NCBI GenBank assembly: GCA_021788645.1
Contig: JAJYKK010000004.1
Coordinates: forward strand, 1-64,000
Source: Pseudomonadota bacterium
GTDB taxonomy: Bacteria > Pseudomonadota > Gammaproteobacteria > Burkholderiales > JAKAFK01
DNA length: 64,000 nucleotides
Reading direction: 5' to 3'
In this document: in pieces, positions 7,593-18,959 of the stretch
Numbering within the stretch: the stretch's first letter is position 1
How the letters are laid out: each line of letters starts with the position of its first letter
Made by a program: the position numbers and the translations under genes
Notes under the pieces: model-generated
The model's database searches: none
Told to the model about the DNA's origin: nothing
What the model saw: the letters and a program-made list of their open reading frames with translations, nothing else

Positions 7593-10500
7593 ATGACCAC
7601 TGAACGAACCGCTGTGCTGCTGCAAGCCCTGGCCTCCCGCATCCTCGTGCTCGACGGGGCCATGGGCACCATGATCCAGGGCTACGGCCTCACCGAGAAG
7701 GACTACCGGGGCAGCCGCTTCGCGGATTTTCCGTACGACCTCAAGGGCAACAACGATCTCCTGTCCCTGACCCAGCCCGCCATCATCCGCGCCATCCATG
7801 AGGCCTACCTGGCGGCCGGCGCCGACATCATCGAGACCAACAGCTTCAATTCGACCGGCGTGGCGATGGCCGACTATCACATGGAGGACCTGGTCTACGA
7901 GCTCAATCTCGAGGCGGCGCGTCTCGCCCGGGCGGCCGCCGACGACGCGCAGGCGAAGACGCCCTCCAAACCCCGCTTCGTGGCGGGGGTGCTAGGACCC
8001 ACCAACCGGACCGCGTCCATTTCGCCGGACGTGAACGATCCGGGCTTTCGCAACATCACCTTCGACCAGCTCGCGCAAGCCTACGGCGTGGCGGTGCAAG
8101 GCCTCCTGGACGGCGGCGCCGACATCCTGATGGTGGAAACCATCTTCGACACGCTCAATGCGAAGGCCGCCCTCTTCGCCATCGAGACGCTCTTCGAGGC
8201 GCGCGCGCTCACCGTCCCCGTCATGATCTCGGGCACGATCACCGATGTGTCCGGACGGACGCTGTCCGGACAGACGGCGGAGGCGTTCTGGAACGCGCTG
8301 CGCCATGCGAAGCCGCTGTCCATCGGCCTCAATTGCGCATTGGGCGCGAAGGAACTGCGCCAGTACATCGAGGAGCTCTCGCTCAAGGCCGATGCCTTCG
8401 TGAGCGCCCATCCCAATGCCGGACTGCCCAATGCCTTCGGCGAATACGACGAGACGCCGGAAGCGATGGCGCGCGAGATCCGCGAGTGGGCGCAAGCGGG
8501 GCTGCTCAACATCGTCGGCGGCTGCTGCGGCACCACGCCCGCCCACATTGCCGCCATTGCCCAAGCCGTCGGCGATGTGGCGCCCCGGGCGCTGCCGGTC
8601 ATCGAGAGGCGGCTGCGGCTGTCCGGGCTGGAGGCGCTCGACATCGGCCCCGATTCGCTCTTCGTGAATATCGGCGAGCGCACCAATGTGACCGGATCGA
8701 AGGCCTTCGCGCGGCTCATTTCCGCAGGCGATTACGAGCAGGCGCTGGCGGTCGCGCGCGCCCAGGTGGAAAACGGGGCCCAGATCATCGACGTCAACAT
8801 GGACGAGGCGATGCTCGACTCGGAGCGGGAGATGGTGGCCTTCCTGAACCGCGTCGCCGCGGAGCCGGACATCGCGAAAGTGCCGGTGATGATCGACTCC
8901 TCCAAGTGGTCGGTGATCGAGGCGGGACTCAAGTGCATCCAGGGCAAGGGCATCGTGAACTCGATCAGCCTCAAGGAGGGCGAGGAGGAATTCGTGCACC
9001 GGGCGCGCGCCTGTCGCCGCTATGGGGCGGCTGCCGTGGTGATGGCCTTCGACGAGCGGGGGCAGGCCGACAGCCGGGCGCGCAAGGTGGAGATCTGCAC
9101 GCGCTCCTACCGCATCCTCACCGAGCGGGTGGGGATGGCCCCCGAAGACATCATCTTCGATCCCAACATCTTCGCGGTGGCCACCGGCATCGAGGCGCAC
9201 AACACCTATGCGATCGATTTCATCGAGGCGACGCGCGAGATCAAGCGCACGCTCCCCTATGCCAAGGTGAGCGGGGGCGTGTCCAACGTCTCCTTCTCCT
9301 TCCGCGGCAACGACCCGGTGCGCGAGGCGATCCACACCGCCTTCCTGTACCACGCGGTGGCGGCCGGCATGGACATGGGGATCGTGAATGCGGGCCAGCT
9401 GGGCGTCTACGCGTCCATCGAACCGACGCTCCTCGAGCGCGTCGAGGACGTGCTGTTCAACCGGCGGCCGGATGCCACCGAGCGGCTGGTCGAAGTCGCG
9501 GGCCAGGTGAAGGGCGTGGCGCGGGAGCAGACCGAGGACCTGTCCTGGCGCGAGGCGCCGGTGCGCGAGCGCCTGGTGCACGCGCTCGTCAAGGGGATCA
9601 CCAGCCACATCGTGCAGGACACCGAGGAGGCGCGCCAGGGGGCCGGGCATCCCATCGAGGTGATTGAAGGTCCCCTGATGGACGGGATGAACGTGGTGGG
9701 CGACTTGTTCGGCGAGGGCAAGATGTTCCTGCCGCAAGTGGTCAAGTCGGCGCGCGTCATGAAGCAGGCGGTCGCCCATCTCGTGCCCTACATCGAGCAG
9801 GAGAAGTCGCGGCTCGGGGAGGCGGCGAGGGCCAAGGGCAAGATCGTCATGGCGACGGTCAAGGGCGATGTGCACGACATCGGCAAGAACATCGTGGGCG
9901 TGGTCCTGCAGTGCAACAACTACGAGGTGATCGACCTGGGCGTGATGGTCCCGGCCGCCAGGATTCTCGACACCGCCCGCCAGGAGAACGCGGACATCGT
10001 CGGGCTGTCCGGACTCATCACCCCTTCCCTGGAAGAGATGGCGCACGTGGCGAAGGAGATGGCGCGCCTGGGCATGGACATTCCGCTGCTCATCGGCGGG
10101 GCGACCACGTCGCTGTCGCATACCGCCGTCAAGATCGCGCCCCACTATGGCGGCCCCACGGTCTACGTGAAGGACGCCTCGCGCAGCGTGGGCGTGTGCA
10201 TGAATCTGTTGTCCAGGGACTTGCGCGCCCCCTATGTCGAGCGGCTCAAGGCCGAGTATGCCGAGGTGCGCGAGCGCCATCAGACCCGCAAGCCGGTGGC
10301 GCCCCGCGCCAGCCTGGCGGCGGCGCGGGCCAACGGGCTTGCCACCGACTGGTCGGTCTATCGCCCGCCCGTGCCCAAGCGGCTCGGGATCCAGGTGTTC
10401 AGGGACTACCCCTTGGCGGAACTCGTGAGCCGCATCGACTGGACCCCGTTCTTCCAGACCTGGGATCTGCACGGCAAATATCCCCAGATTCTGGACGACG

Positions 10501-11279
10501 CCGTTGTGGGCACCCAGGCGCGCGCGCTGTTCGCCGACGCGCAGGCCATGCTGCGCCATATCGAGGACGAGCGATGGCTGCAGGCCCATGCGGTGATCGG
10601 CTTGTTCCCGGCCGCCCGGGTCGGCGACGACATCGAGGTCTACCGCGACGAGTCGCGCGCCCAGGTGCTCGAGGTCTTCCATGGCCTGCGCCAGCAGATG
10701 GAGAAGCCGCCGGGCCGCCCCAATCTGTGCCTGGCCGATTTCGTCGCCCCCAGGGAGTCCGGCGTGCGGGACTATGTCGGCTTCTTCGCCTTGACCACCG
10801 GCGCCGGCCTGGATGGGCACGTGGCGGCGTACGAGAAGGCCCACGACGACTACAACGCCATCCTGGTCAAGGCGCTTGCGGACCGGCTGGCGGAAGCCTT
10901 CGCCGAACGGCTCCACGAGCGCGTGCGCAAGGAGTTTTGGGGCTATGCGGCGGACGAGAGGCTGACCAACCAGGCGCTTATCGACGAGCAATACCGCGGG
11001 ATTCGCCCGGCGCCGGGCTATCCGGCGTGCCCCGACCATACCGAGAAAGGGCCGCTCTTCGAGCTCCTCGGGGCCACCGCGAACGCCGGCATCACGCTCA
11101 CCGAAAACTTCGCGATGTGGCCGGCGTCCTCCGTTTCGGGCTTCTATTTCGCCCACCCGGACGCCAGTTATTTCGCCGTCGGCAAGATCGGCGAGGATCA
11201 GCTGGCGGATTATGCCGCGCGCAAGGGCTGGGACGGCGAGACGGCGAGGAAATGGCTGGCGCCGATCCTGGCCGCTTGA
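7593..11279 (+). CDS. metH: Cobalamin-dependent methionine synthase
   Basis: [29 protein letters not shown]12 motif [32 protein letters not shown]-terminal AdoMet activation domain ([15 protein letters not shown]). Confidence 0.97.
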   Translation: MTTERTAVLLQALASRILVLDGAMGTMIQGYGLTEKDYRGSRFADFPYDLKGNNDLLSLTQPAIIRAIHEAYLAAGADIIETNSFNSTGVAMADYHMEDLVYELNLEAARLARAAADDAQAKTPSKPRFVAGVLGPTNRTASISPDVNDPGFRNITFDQLAQAYGVAVQGLLDGGADILMVETIFDTLNAKAALFAIETLFEARALTVPVMISGTITDVSGRTLSGQTAEAFWNALRHAKPLSIGLNCALGAKELRQYIEELSLKADAFVSAHPNAGLPNAFGEYDETPEAMAREIREWAQAGLLNIVGGCCGTTPAHIAAIAQAVGDVAPRALPVIERRLRLSGLEALDIGPDSLFVNIGERTNVTGSKAFARLISAGDYEQALAVARAQVENGAQIIDVNMDEAMLDSEREMVAFLNRVAAEPDIAKVPVMIDSSKWSVIEAGLKCIQGKGIVNSISLKEGEEEFVHRARACRRYGAAAVVMAFDERGQADSRARKVEICTRSYRILTERVGMAPEDIIFDPNIFAVATGIEAHNTYAIDFIEATREIKRTLPYAKVSGGVSNVSFSFRGNDPVREAIHTAFLYHAVAAGMDMGIVNAGQLGVYASIEPTLLERVEDVLFNRRPDATERLVEVAGQVKGVAREQTEDLSWREAPVRERLVHALVKGITSHIVQDTEEARQGAGHPIEVIEGPLMDGMNVVGDLFGEGKMFLPQVVKSARVMKQAVAHLVPYIEQEKSRLGEAARAKGKIVMATVKGDVHDIGKNIVGVVLQCNNYEVIDLGVMVPAARILDTARQENADIVGLSGLITPSLEEMAHVAKEMARLGMDIPLLIGGATTSLSHTAVKIAPHYGGPTVYVKDASRSVGVCMNLLSRDLRAPYVERLKAEYAEVRERHQTRKPVAPRASLAAARANGLATDWSVYRPPVPKRLGIQVFRDYPLAELVSRIDWTPFFQTWDLHGKYPQILDDAVVGTQARALFADAQAMLRHIEDERWLQAHAVIGLFPAARVGDDIEVYRDESRAQVLEVFHGLRQQMEKPPGRPNLCLADFVAPRESGVRDYVGFFALTTGAGLDGHVAAYEKAHDDYNAILVKALADRLAEAFAERLHERVRKEFWGYAADERLTNQALIDEQYRGIRPAPGYPACPDHTEKGPLFELLGATANAGITLTENFAMWPASSVSGFYFAHPDASYFAVGKIGEDQLADYAARKGWDGETARKWLAPILAA

Positions 11280-11285
11280 GCCGCG

Positions 11286-11735
11286 TCAGGGATCGCGGCA
11301 CCATTTCGCCACCTGGTCGCGCCAGTAGGCGAGGTTGGCCTGCTCGCCCAGGGTCAGGTGGGCGCGGGCGACATCGTAGGGGATGAGGCGGATGCCGTTC
11401 GTGTCCTCGTCGAAGCGCAGCAGCCCCAAGGCGTTGGCGCACTGTCGCGCCTGCCGGGCGAACAGGGGCCCGGCGCCATCGATCGACCGGCGCTCGGGCC
11501 GCGCGCGTCCATGGGCGAGGGCTTGCGTGCGGGCGAGCGCGCGCTGCTCGTGCCGGCGGACCGCTGGCGTGACCGGCGCCGCAGCGGGCAGCTGCAGACG
11601 CAGCGCGGGCCGCCCCCGCGGCCGCGCGCTCGAATAATGGACCTGGTGCCGGCTGTCGGTCCATCGGTAGATGGCGCTCGAGGCGGTGGCCGGAAGCAGG
11701 GCGATAACCAAGGCGACGGCCAAGCGACGGCCCAC
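11286..11735 (-). CDS. DUF4124 domain-containing protein
   Basis: Signal peptide then SSAIYRWTDSRHQVHYSSARP. Confidence 0.8.
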   Translation of the reverse strand: MGRRLAVALVIALLPATASSAIYRWTDSRHQVHYSSARPRGRPALRLQLPAAAPVTPAVRRHEQRALARTQALAHGRARPERRSIDGAGPLFARQARQCANALGLLRFDEDTNGIRLIPYDVARAHLTLGEQANLAYWRDQVAKWCRDP

Positions 11736-11849
11736 GAATGCCCTCCTTGACGGTGCGAAAGGGGGTCCCCGGTGCGACCATGCGCCGTCATTCTGGATAT
11801 AGGCGAGTTCCCTGCCCCGCTCAAGGTCTTCCTGGGGCGGGTCGCGCCC

Positions 11850-12506
11850 TCAAAGGGCGGCCGGACGGTCCCGGGCTGCGGCCTTGGTGAGCGCGTCGGC
11901 CTGGGCGCGGGTCAGCCAGCGCCATGGCAGCGGCATGAGGCCCGGGACTGCGCGCCGGTAGGCCGCATACGGCGCGCCATGGGTGTGCAGGAGCTTTTTT
12001 TCTTCCAGGCGGGATCCCACGACGAGGTAGGCCGTGATGGCGAGCGCGGACGCGAGTCGCGCGGCATCCATGGGCTGCGTCCACAGCATCACGAGACCGA
12101 GGAAGTACCAAGGATGGCGGACGAAGCGGTGCAGGGGGGAGATGCGCAGGCGTTGCCTGTCGTCGGGGGTCGCGTCCCGGGTCTGCCACTGGCGCAACCC
12201 GAGGAACTCCTGCAGGTCGTACGCGCGCAGCGTCCAGAGGAAGCCGGCTGCCGCCCCCGCCCCGAGCACCCGGGCGATCGGGGTGCCCACGCCGGGCCAT
12301 GCCCATACCACCGGACCGCGCGCCGCCCATGCGAGGCCCAAGGGCACGACCGCCGAGACCAGCGCGACGGCGTTGAACAGGAGCCGGTAGGCCGGGGCGA
12401 GCGGCGGAAATCGGCGGGCGAAGGCGGTCTTGGCGCGTGTTGAGGCGAGCGCCGAGTGGAGCACGAAATAGCCGGTCCAGGCGGCCAGGATCCAGACGAT
12501 GCGCAA
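11850..12506 (-). CDS. NnrU/isoprenylcysteine methyltransferase-like membrane protein
   Basis: Multi-TM protein with RISPLHRFVRHPWYFLGLVMLW and GSRLEEKKLLHTHGAPYAAYRRAVPGLMPLP. Confidence 0.85.
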   Translation of the reverse strand: MRIVWILAAWTGYFVLHSALASTRAKTAFARRFPPLAPAYRLLFNAVALVSAVVPLGLAWAARGPVVWAWPGVGTPIARVLGAGAAAGFLWTLRAYDLQEFLGLRQWQTRDATPDDRQRLRISPLHRFVRHPWYFLGLVMLWTQPMDAARLASALAITAYLVVGSRLEEKKLLHTHGAPYAAYRRAVPGLMPLPWRWLTRAQADALTKAAARDRPAAL

Positions 12507-12702
12507 GGGAAGATTCGCAAGATGAATTAAGGTTCATTGTTGGCGCCAAAGCCCCGTCCGTCAAGTGATGTCGCGCGGACGGCCGGGGCACGACGCCGGG
12601 AACTTAACCGGCATCTGCAAGACAAACAACGACTTGCTGTGCTATGGTGAAAAACATGCTCACGGCAGGACCGTGAGCGAGGACCAACAAAAGGGAGGCT
12701 CT

Positions 12703-13167
12703 ATGCGCAACCTTGCCGATCGCGTTTATTTTGCCCTGGCGGCCTGCTGGCTTTGCGCCGGCCTGGCGGCCTGGGCGCCCGCGCAGGCGGATGCCCTGTC
12801 CGGCGTGCACAGGACCGAGGTGGGGCGGGCGACCTACTACGGGCAGGCATTCCAGGGGAAGACGACGGCCAGCGGGATTCCCTTCAACAAGCACACCCTG
12901 GTGGCCGCCCATCCGACCTATCCCTTCGGGACGGTCCTGCGGGTGACCAACCTGCGCAACCATCGGCATGTCGACGTCCGCGTCGTCGACCGCGGGCCGG
13001 CTTTGTTTGCGCGCGCCCGCGGGGTCATCATCGACCTGTCGCACGCGGCCGCCCGGAAACTGGGCTTCCTGCACCGCGGCTGGACCCGGGTGCGCCTGGA
13101 GGTGGTGCATTGGGGTTCTGGCGCGGACATGGCGACGGTCGGCGCGCCCGCGGGCGGGCATTCCTGA
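12703..13167 (+). CDS. Septal ring lytic transglycosylase RlpA-family protein
   Basis: GRATYYGQAFQGKTTASGIPFNKHTLVAAHPTYPFGTVLRVTNLRNHRHVDVRVVDRGPALFARARGVIIDLSHAAARKLGF. Confidence 0.9.
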   Translation: MRNLADRVYFALAACWLCAGLAAWAPAQADALSGVHRTEVGRATYYGQAFQGKTTASGIPFNKHTLVAAHPTYPFGTVLRVTNLRNHRHVDVRVVDRGPALFARARGVIIDLSHAAARKLGFLHRGWTRVRLEVVHWGSGADMATVGAPAGGHS

Positions 13168-13216
13168 TTCCCCCGGGGCGGGGCCGCGCGCAGGCGCGGT
13201 CCCGCCGCCTGCGCCG

Positions 13217-13654
13217 TCAGTGGACGAGCTGTAGATGGCTCTCGATGTCGAGCACGCCGCGTATGTTCTTGACGTGATCGAGGAGGCTGCGCATCTCGCT
13301 TTCTTCGACGATGCCGTTCAGCACGACATGGCCTTGATTGGCCTGCACCTCGACGGCCTGCGCGTTGGCGACCCAATGCCCGATCTCGGAGCGGACGCGC
13401 TGCATGAGGAGTTCGTCGGAAGGCGCTTCGCCTTCGCGGCTGAGAAGCGCGCGGGTGTCGTGCGCGATGCCCTTGAGGCGGTTGCCGATGTTCCGCGAGC
13501 GCTTGCTGATGGCGTCGCCGGCCGAGCGCATGGCGCTCGATGTGCGCTCCCTGACCCTGGTGCGCCGGGAATGCCCCCGGTCCGGATCGAAGAAATACAT
13601 GAGGCCCGCCCCTACGGCCAGACCGGCCGTCAGTAATCCGATTCCTTTTTTCAT
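13217..13654 (-). CDS. BON domain-containing protein with N-terminal membrane anchor
   Basis: MKKGIGLLTAGLAVGAGLMYFFDPDRGHSRRTRVRER...LLMQRVRSEIGHWVANAQAVEVQANQGHVVLNGIVEESEMRSLLDHVKNIRGV. Confidence 0.88.
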   Translation of the reverse strand: MKKGIGLLTAGLAVGAGLMYFFDPDRGHSRRTRVRERTSSAMRSAGDAISKRSRNIGNRLKGIAHDTRALLSREGEAPSDELLMQRVRSEIGHWVANAQAVEVQANQGHVVLNGIVEESEMRSLLDHVKNIRGVLDIESHLQLVH

Positions 13655-14225
13655 GTCTTGGCTCCTCGTGGGGTTGTCGGGCGCGCCCAGGCGCGCCCCT
13701 CAGGGTGTGTCGATAGGTCCCGCCGCGACAGCGGACACGGCCCTCGCCGATGCACGTCGGGAGGCTTCCTTGAAGCGGCTTGCGGATGCGCCGGGAGGAG
13801 GGTCATGCCCGGTGCTCGGCATGCGCCGACAAAGCTGCGCCGGTGCGGAGGGGCCCCGTGGACGCCAGCGCCCGCCGGAGCAAGGCGGCCGGGTCGCCGA
13901 CCCCGGGCAGGCGGCGCGCGGGGACGTTCGCAGCGCGAGTCCGTGCGCCGGGGAATACCGGCGTTCGCGGGGCATCCGCCGGACGGGTGGGGCGCCGGCG
14001 GCCGCCGATCCGGCCCGCGCCCGGCGCCGGAACGCGAGATCCTTCGGTGTGGTCCGCCATGGGGCGCCGCGCATTCCCGTTCTCCGGTCGGCATCGCCCG
14101 CGCTTCCGGGCAAGGCGTCGTGGGCTCGGCAGCGTTGCGAACGGGAAGGCGGAGAGGTCCTGACTTCAGTATAGGACGGCGCGGCCAGGCGCATCCCGTT
14201 TCTTGCCCTTGGGGGGCGCCCCCGC

Positions 14226-15557
14226 TCAGGGTTCTTCTTCGAGGTCCGGGATGGCGAGCCGCGCGGCGGTGGCCTCCAGCGCGCCGGGGCTGATGTCGTC
14301 GCGCGCGCTCCAGGGGGCGACCCGCATGAGCAGCAGCATGCCGGGCACGGCAAGGCAGGCGCACAGAAGGAAGAAGGAGAACCAGCCGAGCGCATCGACC
14401 AAGTAGCCCGTCAACGCGTTGAACAGGCTGCGCGGGACGGCCGAGAGGCTCGTGAAGAGCGCGAATTGGGTGGCGGTGTAGAGCGGATGCGTGGTGCGCG
14501 CGATGTAGGCGGTGAAGGCGGCGGTCCCCAGGCCCACCCCGAGCGCCTCCAGGCCGATCACCCAGGCGAGCACGACCTCGTTGTGCCCGGCCTTGGCGAG
14601 CCATGCGAAGCCCAGGATGGCGGCGAGTTGCACGGCGCCGAACAGCCACAGGGCGCGGTTGATCCCGAGACGGACCATCCAGATCCCCCCGAGGAGGCCG
14701 CCGATCACGCTGGGCCACAGCCCGGCCTGCTTCGCGATGAGGCCGATGGTGGACTTCGAGAAGCCGAGGTCGAGGTAGAAGGGGGTGGCGAGCGCGGTGG
14801 CCATGCTGTCGCCGAGCTTGTACAGGAAGATGAAGGCGAGGATGATCAGGGCTTCGCGCCAGCCTTGGCGCACGATGAATTCGCGGAAGGGTTCGATGAC
14901 CGCTTCCCGCAGGGTGCGCGGCGCGCCCCGCCTGATGGCCGGTTCCTTGACCAGAAGGGTCATCGCGATGCCGGGCAGCATGAACGCGCCCGTGATCGTG
15001 AAGACGTCCTTCCAGGGCAGATGGTCGGCCAGGATGAGGGCGAGCGACCCGGGCACGAGGCCGGCCACCTTGTAGGCGTTGACATGGATGGCCGTGCCGA
15101 GTCCCAGCTCGGCATCGCTCAAGATCTCGCGGCGGAATGCATCGAGCGCGACGTCCTGGGAGGCCGAAAGGAAGGCCAGGCACAAGGCCACCGCGGCGAC
15201 CGTCCAGATCTCGGTGCCGGGCGTGAGCCACCCGAAGAGGGGCACGCACCCCAAGAGGGCGAGCTGGGAGAACAGCATCCATCCCCGGCGGCGCCCGAAA
15301 TTCGCCCACGTGAAGCGGTCCATGAAGGGGGCCCAGGCGAATTTCCAGGTATAGGGCAGCTGGATGAGCGCGAACAGCCCGATGGCCTTCAGGTCGACGT
15401 GCGACGAGCGCAGCCAGGCCGGCAGCAGGTTGATCAGGATGAACAGCGGCAGTCCGGACGAGAAACCGGTGAAGATGCAGATGAGCATCCGGCGGTTAAG
15501 GATGGCGTGCCCGAGACGGGGGTCGCGCATGATGCGGTGCAGGGATCCGAAAAACAC
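14226..15557 (-). CDS. MFS transporter, AmpG-like
   Basis: 12-TM protein; MLICIFTGFSSGLPLFILINLLPAWLRSSHVDLKAIGLFALIQLPYTWKFAWAPFMDRF. Confidence 0.9.
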   Translation of the reverse strand: MFFGSLHRIMRDPRLGHAILNRRMLICIFTGFSSGLPLFILINLLPAWLRSSHVDLKAIGLFALIQLPYTWKFAWAPFMDRFTWANFGRRRGWMLFSQLALLGCVPLFGWLTPGTEIWTVAAVALCLAFLSASQDVALDAFRREILSDAELGLGTAIHVNAYKVAGLVPGSLALILADHLPWKDVFTITGAFMLPGIAMTLLVKEPAIRRGAPRTLREAVIEPFREFIVRQGWREALIILAFIFLYKLGDSMATALATPFYLDLGFSKSTIGLIAKQAGLWPSVIGGLLGGIWMVRLGINRALWLFGAVQLAAILGFAWLAKAGHNEVVLAWVIGLEALGVGLGTAAFTAYIARTTHPLYTATQFALFTSLSAVPRSLFNALTGYLVDALGWFSFFLLCACLAVPGMLLLMRVAPWSARDDISPGALEATAARLAIPDLEEEP

Positions 15558-15705
15558 ACCATACCCAAAATCGGCACGGAAGGGAAGGCAGGCGAGCCAT
15601 TCTTTCCTTTCCGCGGCGGCGACCCGAGCCGCCGCCTATTTCTGGTAAAGTAGCGTTTACCGTTGCCTTTCGACAGACGGCGGCCGCGCCGCCCTTTTTT
15701 CCTCG

Positions 15706-16383
15706 ATGCCTGAAGCGAGCTTGTTTTCCGTTTTTCTGGTGGGCCTCCTGGGCGGGACGCACTGCGTCGGCATGTGCGGGGGGCTCGTGAGCGCGCTGTC
15801 CTTCAAGCTGCCGGGCAGCCGCGCGCAGCTGCCCTACCACGGCGCGGCGAGCGCGGGGCGCATCGTGAGCTACATGGCGGCCGGGTGCATCGCGGGCGCG
15901 CTGGGCGCCGGCACCCTGGCCTTCCGGCATTTCCTGCCGGTCGAAGAAATCCTGTACCTGGTCGCCAACGGCATGCTGATCCTGCTGGGGCTGTACCTCG
16001 CCAATCTGTGGCGGGTGCTCGTGCACCTCGAGCGCGCGGGCGGCATGCTGTGGCGGCGGCTGCAGCCCTTGATGGGGCGCTTCGTGCCGATCGCCTCCTG
16101 GCCGCAGGCGTTCGCCGCCGGACTGGTGTGGGGATGGCTCCCGTGCGGGCTCGTCTACAGCGTGCTGGTGAGCGCGCTGGCCAGCGGCAGCCCCTGGCGC
16201 GGGGCGCTGCTGATGGGGGCCTTCGGGCTCGGCACGGCGCCCAACCTGCTGGCCATGGGGGTATTCGCCCGCGAGCTCGGCCGGCTCGTGCGCAATGCCA
16301 AGGTGCGCCTGGGAGCGGGGCTCCTGATCGCAGGGTTCGGCGCGCTGGGCCTTTTCCGCCTGGCGCGCCTGTGGTTCGGCTGA
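15706..16383 (+). CDS. Sulfite exporter TauE/SafE family (UreH-like) protein
   Basis: FLVGLLGGTHCVGMCGGLVSALSFKLPG...GLVWGWLPCGLVYSVLVSAL. Confidence 0.88.
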   Translation: MPEASLFSVFLVGLLGGTHCVGMCGGLVSALSFKLPGSRAQLPYHGAASAGRIVSYMAAGCIAGALGAGTLAFRHFLPVEEILYLVANGMLILLGLYLANLWRVLVHLERAGGMLWRRLQPLMGRFVPIASWPQAFAAGLVWGWLPCGLVYSVLVSALASGSPWRGALLMGAFGLGTAPNLLAMGVFARELGRLVRNAKVRLGAGLLIAGFGALGLFRLARLWFG

Positions 16384-16408
16384 GCGGGGGCGCGTGCCCC
16401 CTGCCCGC

Positions 16409-16909
16409 CTAGTCGAAGTCCCGCGTGAATTTGACCTGATAGGCCTGGGTCTTCCCGTGCGGCGTGACGTTCACGTGGAAGGTCAGGGTCTCCGGCCGCG
16501 AGATGTGGAACGTCCCGAGATAGTAGATGGCATGCGCTTCCTTCACTTCGCGCATGTCGATGTTGGCCAGCTGGTCGGCCATGTTGACCCGGTAGGCGCT
16601 CACCTTCGCGGCCACCGCCTGGGGGGCGCCTTTCGCTTGATCGGCGAGCACCGAGATCGTGAGCAGCCCGCGATAGTGGCTGCGCGTGATGCCGTAAGAC
16701 TTGGCCACCTGCGGCGACAGGAAATCGGTCGCCACCGCGTTGTAGTGCACTTCCACTTGATTGAACCGCACGGCCTGATCGGCGGCTGAAATCCCCGGCA
16801 GCGCGAAGGCGAGCACAAAAGACAGCGCAAGCAGCGTTCTCATACGTCTCCTCCTTAAGATTCTCCGTGTTGTTCTGAACGGCGGTGCCGTGGGCACCTC
16901 CTGCTTCAA
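16409..16909 (-). CDS. DUF4426 domain-containing protein
   Basis: Signal peptide; FNQVEVHYNAVATDFLSPQVAKSYGITRSHYRGLLTISVL... Confidence 0.75.
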   Translation of the reverse strand: MKQEVPTAPPFRTTRRILRRRRMRTLLALSFVLAFALPGISAADQAVRFNQVEVHYNAVATDFLSPQVAKSYGITRSHYRGLLTISVLADQAKGAPQAVAAKVSAYRVNMADQLANIDMREVKEAHAIYYLGTFHISRPETLTFHVNVTPHGKTQAYQVKFTRDFD

Positions 16910-16936
16910 ATATACACCATGAGGCTGGGGGAATGC

Positions 16937-18661
16937 TCAGGCGTTCAGGCGCGCCAGCGCGGCGCGGACCTTGTCGGGTTCCTCCGCCTTGAGCATGCGC
17001 TGGGCCCCGGCCGTGACCTCCGGCAGATTGGCCTTGAGCACTTGCTGCTTGACCGCGAGCAGATGCGCCGGGTGCATGGAGAACATGCGCAGCCCGAATC
17101 CCAGGAGCATGCGGGTGAGGCTCGCATCGCCCGCCATCTCGCCGCAGACCGAAACCGGGATGTTGGCCTTGTGGGCCGTCTTGATGATGTAGGCCACGAG
17201 CTGCAGGATGGCCGGGTGGAGAGGATCGTAGAGGTGCGCCACGTGGTCGTCGGAGCGGTCGATGGCGAGCGTGTACTGGATGAGATCGTTGGTCCCGATC
17301 GACAGGAAGTTGAGCCGCTTCGCGAACGAGGCCGCGAGCACCGCGGCGGCCGGCGTCTCGATCATGCCGCCGATCTCGATGTCCGGATCGAAGGGGATGT
17401 CCTGGGCCCTCAGCGTCTGCTTGGCGCTTTCCAGGAGGGTCAAGGACGCGTGCAGTTCGGGCAGCGAGGAGAGCATCGGCAGCAAGAGGCGGATCTTGCC
17501 GTAATAGGAGGCGCGCAGGATCGCCCGCAGCTGGACATGGAACATCTGCGGCTCGGCGAGGCACAGGCGAATGGCCCGCAGCCCCAGCGCGGGGTTCGCG
17601 CCCACCATCTGCGCGCCGTTCAGGTGCTTGTCCGCGCCCAGGTCGAGCGTGCGCACGGTGACCGGCTTGCCCCGCATGGCCTCGGCGACCTTGCGGTAGG
17701 CCTCGAGCTGCTCCTCTTCCCCCGGGAGCTCCTTGCGGTTCAGGAACAGGAACTCGGTCCGGAACAGGCCGATGCCCGAGGCGCCGGTCTCCTTGACGCG
17801 GTCGATGTCCTGCGGCAGCTCGATGTTGGCCAGCAATTCCACCGTCGTCCCGTCGAGCGTCGTGGCCCGTGCCGTGCGCAGCCTTTTCAGCTTCTGCCGT
17901 TCGAGCTCGAACTGGGTTTGCCGCAGCCGGTATTCCGCCAGCACCTGCTTGTCGGGATTGACGATGATCACGCCTTGCGCCCCGTCGACGACGAGCAGCT
18001 CGTCTTCCCGGATCAGCTGGCGCGCATGGTGCAAGGCCATGACGGACGGAATGTTGAGGCTGCGTGCGACGATCGCCGTATGCGAGGTGGCGCCGCCGAC
18101 GTCGGTGATGAAGGCGGCGAACCGGTGGCTCTTGAACTGGATCATGTCGGCCGGGCTCAGGTCGTGCGCGACCAGGATCCGGCTTTGTTCGGGGCTTGCC
18201 GACATGGGGGCATGGGACGGGTGGCCGAGCAGCACCTTCATGATGCGCTCGGCCACCTGGATCACGTCGGCCTTGCGCTCCCGCAGGTACGGATCATCGA
18301 TGCGGTCGAATTGCTCGACCAGCTTGTCCGTCTGCTGCTTGAGCGCCCATTCGGCGTTGCACTGGCTGGTCTCGATGAGGGTGCGGGGGACCGTCGACAG
18401 CGTGGAGTCGTTCAGGATCATCAGGTGCAGGTCGAGGAAGCCTGCGAACTCGGCCGGCGCATCGGGCGGGATGTGTTCGCGCAGCGCCAGCATCGCTTCC
18501 CGTGCGGTGCTCACCGCCCGCTCGAAGCGCTCGACTTCCGCCGGAATGCCCGCCGGCGGCAGGACGTAGTGGGCGACCTCGAGCGACACGGTGGAGACGA
18601 TGTGCGCATAGCCGATCGCGATGCCGGCGGAGACGCCCGTCCCGTGCATGGTGAAGCTCAT
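16937..18661 (-). CDS. ptsP: Phosphoenolpyruvate-protein phosphotransferase (Enzyme I)
   Basis: MSFTMHGTGVSAGIAIGYAHIV; phospho-His loop DVGGATSHTAIVARSLNIPSVM; GIGLFRTEFLFLNR; VSVCGEMAGDA. Confidence 0.94.
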   Translation of the reverse strand: MSFTMHGTGVSAGIAIGYAHIVSTVSLEVAHYVLPPAGIPAEVERFERAVSTAREAMLALREHIPPDAPAEFAGFLDLHLMILNDSTLSTVPRTLIETSQCNAEWALKQQTDKLVEQFDRIDDPYLRERKADVIQVAERIMKVLLGHPSHAPMSASPEQSRILVAHDLSPADMIQFKSHRFAAFITDVGGATSHTAIVARSLNIPSVMALHHARQLIREDELLVVDGAQGVIIVNPDKQVLAEYRLRQTQFELERQKLKRLRTARATTLDGTTVELLANIELPQDIDRVKETGASGIGLFRTEFLFLNRKELPGEEEQLEAYRKVAEAMRGKPVTVRTLDLGADKHLNGAQMVGANPALGLRAIRLCLAEPQMFHVQLRAILRASYYGKIRLLLPMLSSLPELHASLTLLESAKQTLRAQDIPFDPDIEIGGMIETPAAAVLAASFAKRLNFLSIGTNDLIQYTLAIDRSDDHVAHLYDPLHPAILQLVAYIIKTAHKANIPVSVCGEMAGDASLTRMLLGFGLRMFSMHPAHLLAVKQQVLKANLPEVTAGAQRMLKAEEPDKVRAALARLNA

Positions 18662-18689
18662 GTTGTGCGGCTCCGCCCGCCCGGCCGGC

Positions 18690-18959
18690 TCATTCGCGTT
18701 CGCCGAAGCGTTCGTTGACCAGCTTGACCACGGCAAGCACCGCCTCCGCCTCATCCGGGCCGCTGGCCTCGACCTGGAGGACGGTCCCCTTGCCGGCCGC
18801 GAGCATCATGACGCCCATGATGCTCTTGGCGTTGATGCGCCGGCCGTTCGTCGACAGCCAGACCTCGGACGCGAAGCGCCCGGCCTCGTGCGTCAGCTTC
18901 GCCGACGCCCGGGCATGCAGCCCCAGCTTGTTAACGATCCTTACATCTTGGCGCTGCAT
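18690..18959 (-). CDS. ptsH: HPr-family phosphocarrier protein
   Basis: VRIVNKLGLHARASAKLTHEAGRFASEVWLSTNGRRINAKSIMGVMMLAAGKG. Confidence 0.95.
   Translation of the reverse strand: MQRQDVRIVNKLGLHARASAKLTHEAGRFASEVWLSTNGRRINAKSIMGVMMLAAGKGTVLQVEASGPDEAEAVLAVVKLVNERFGERE

Noticed and set aside
7992-11156. 1054-aa minus-strand ORF opposite metH
   Set aside because: Mirror-frame artefact of high-GC coding DNA; metH on the plus strand has unambiguous conserved motifs.
13660-14225. ORFs (e.g. 13651..15309 -, 13658..14293 +) between the BON and MFS genes
   Set aside because: Arg/Pro/Gly-rich shadow frames; no conserved motif, treated as intergenic.
16919-18718. 599-aa plus-strand ORF opposite ptsP
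   Set aside because: Antisense shadow ORF; Enzyme I on the minus strand is clear.
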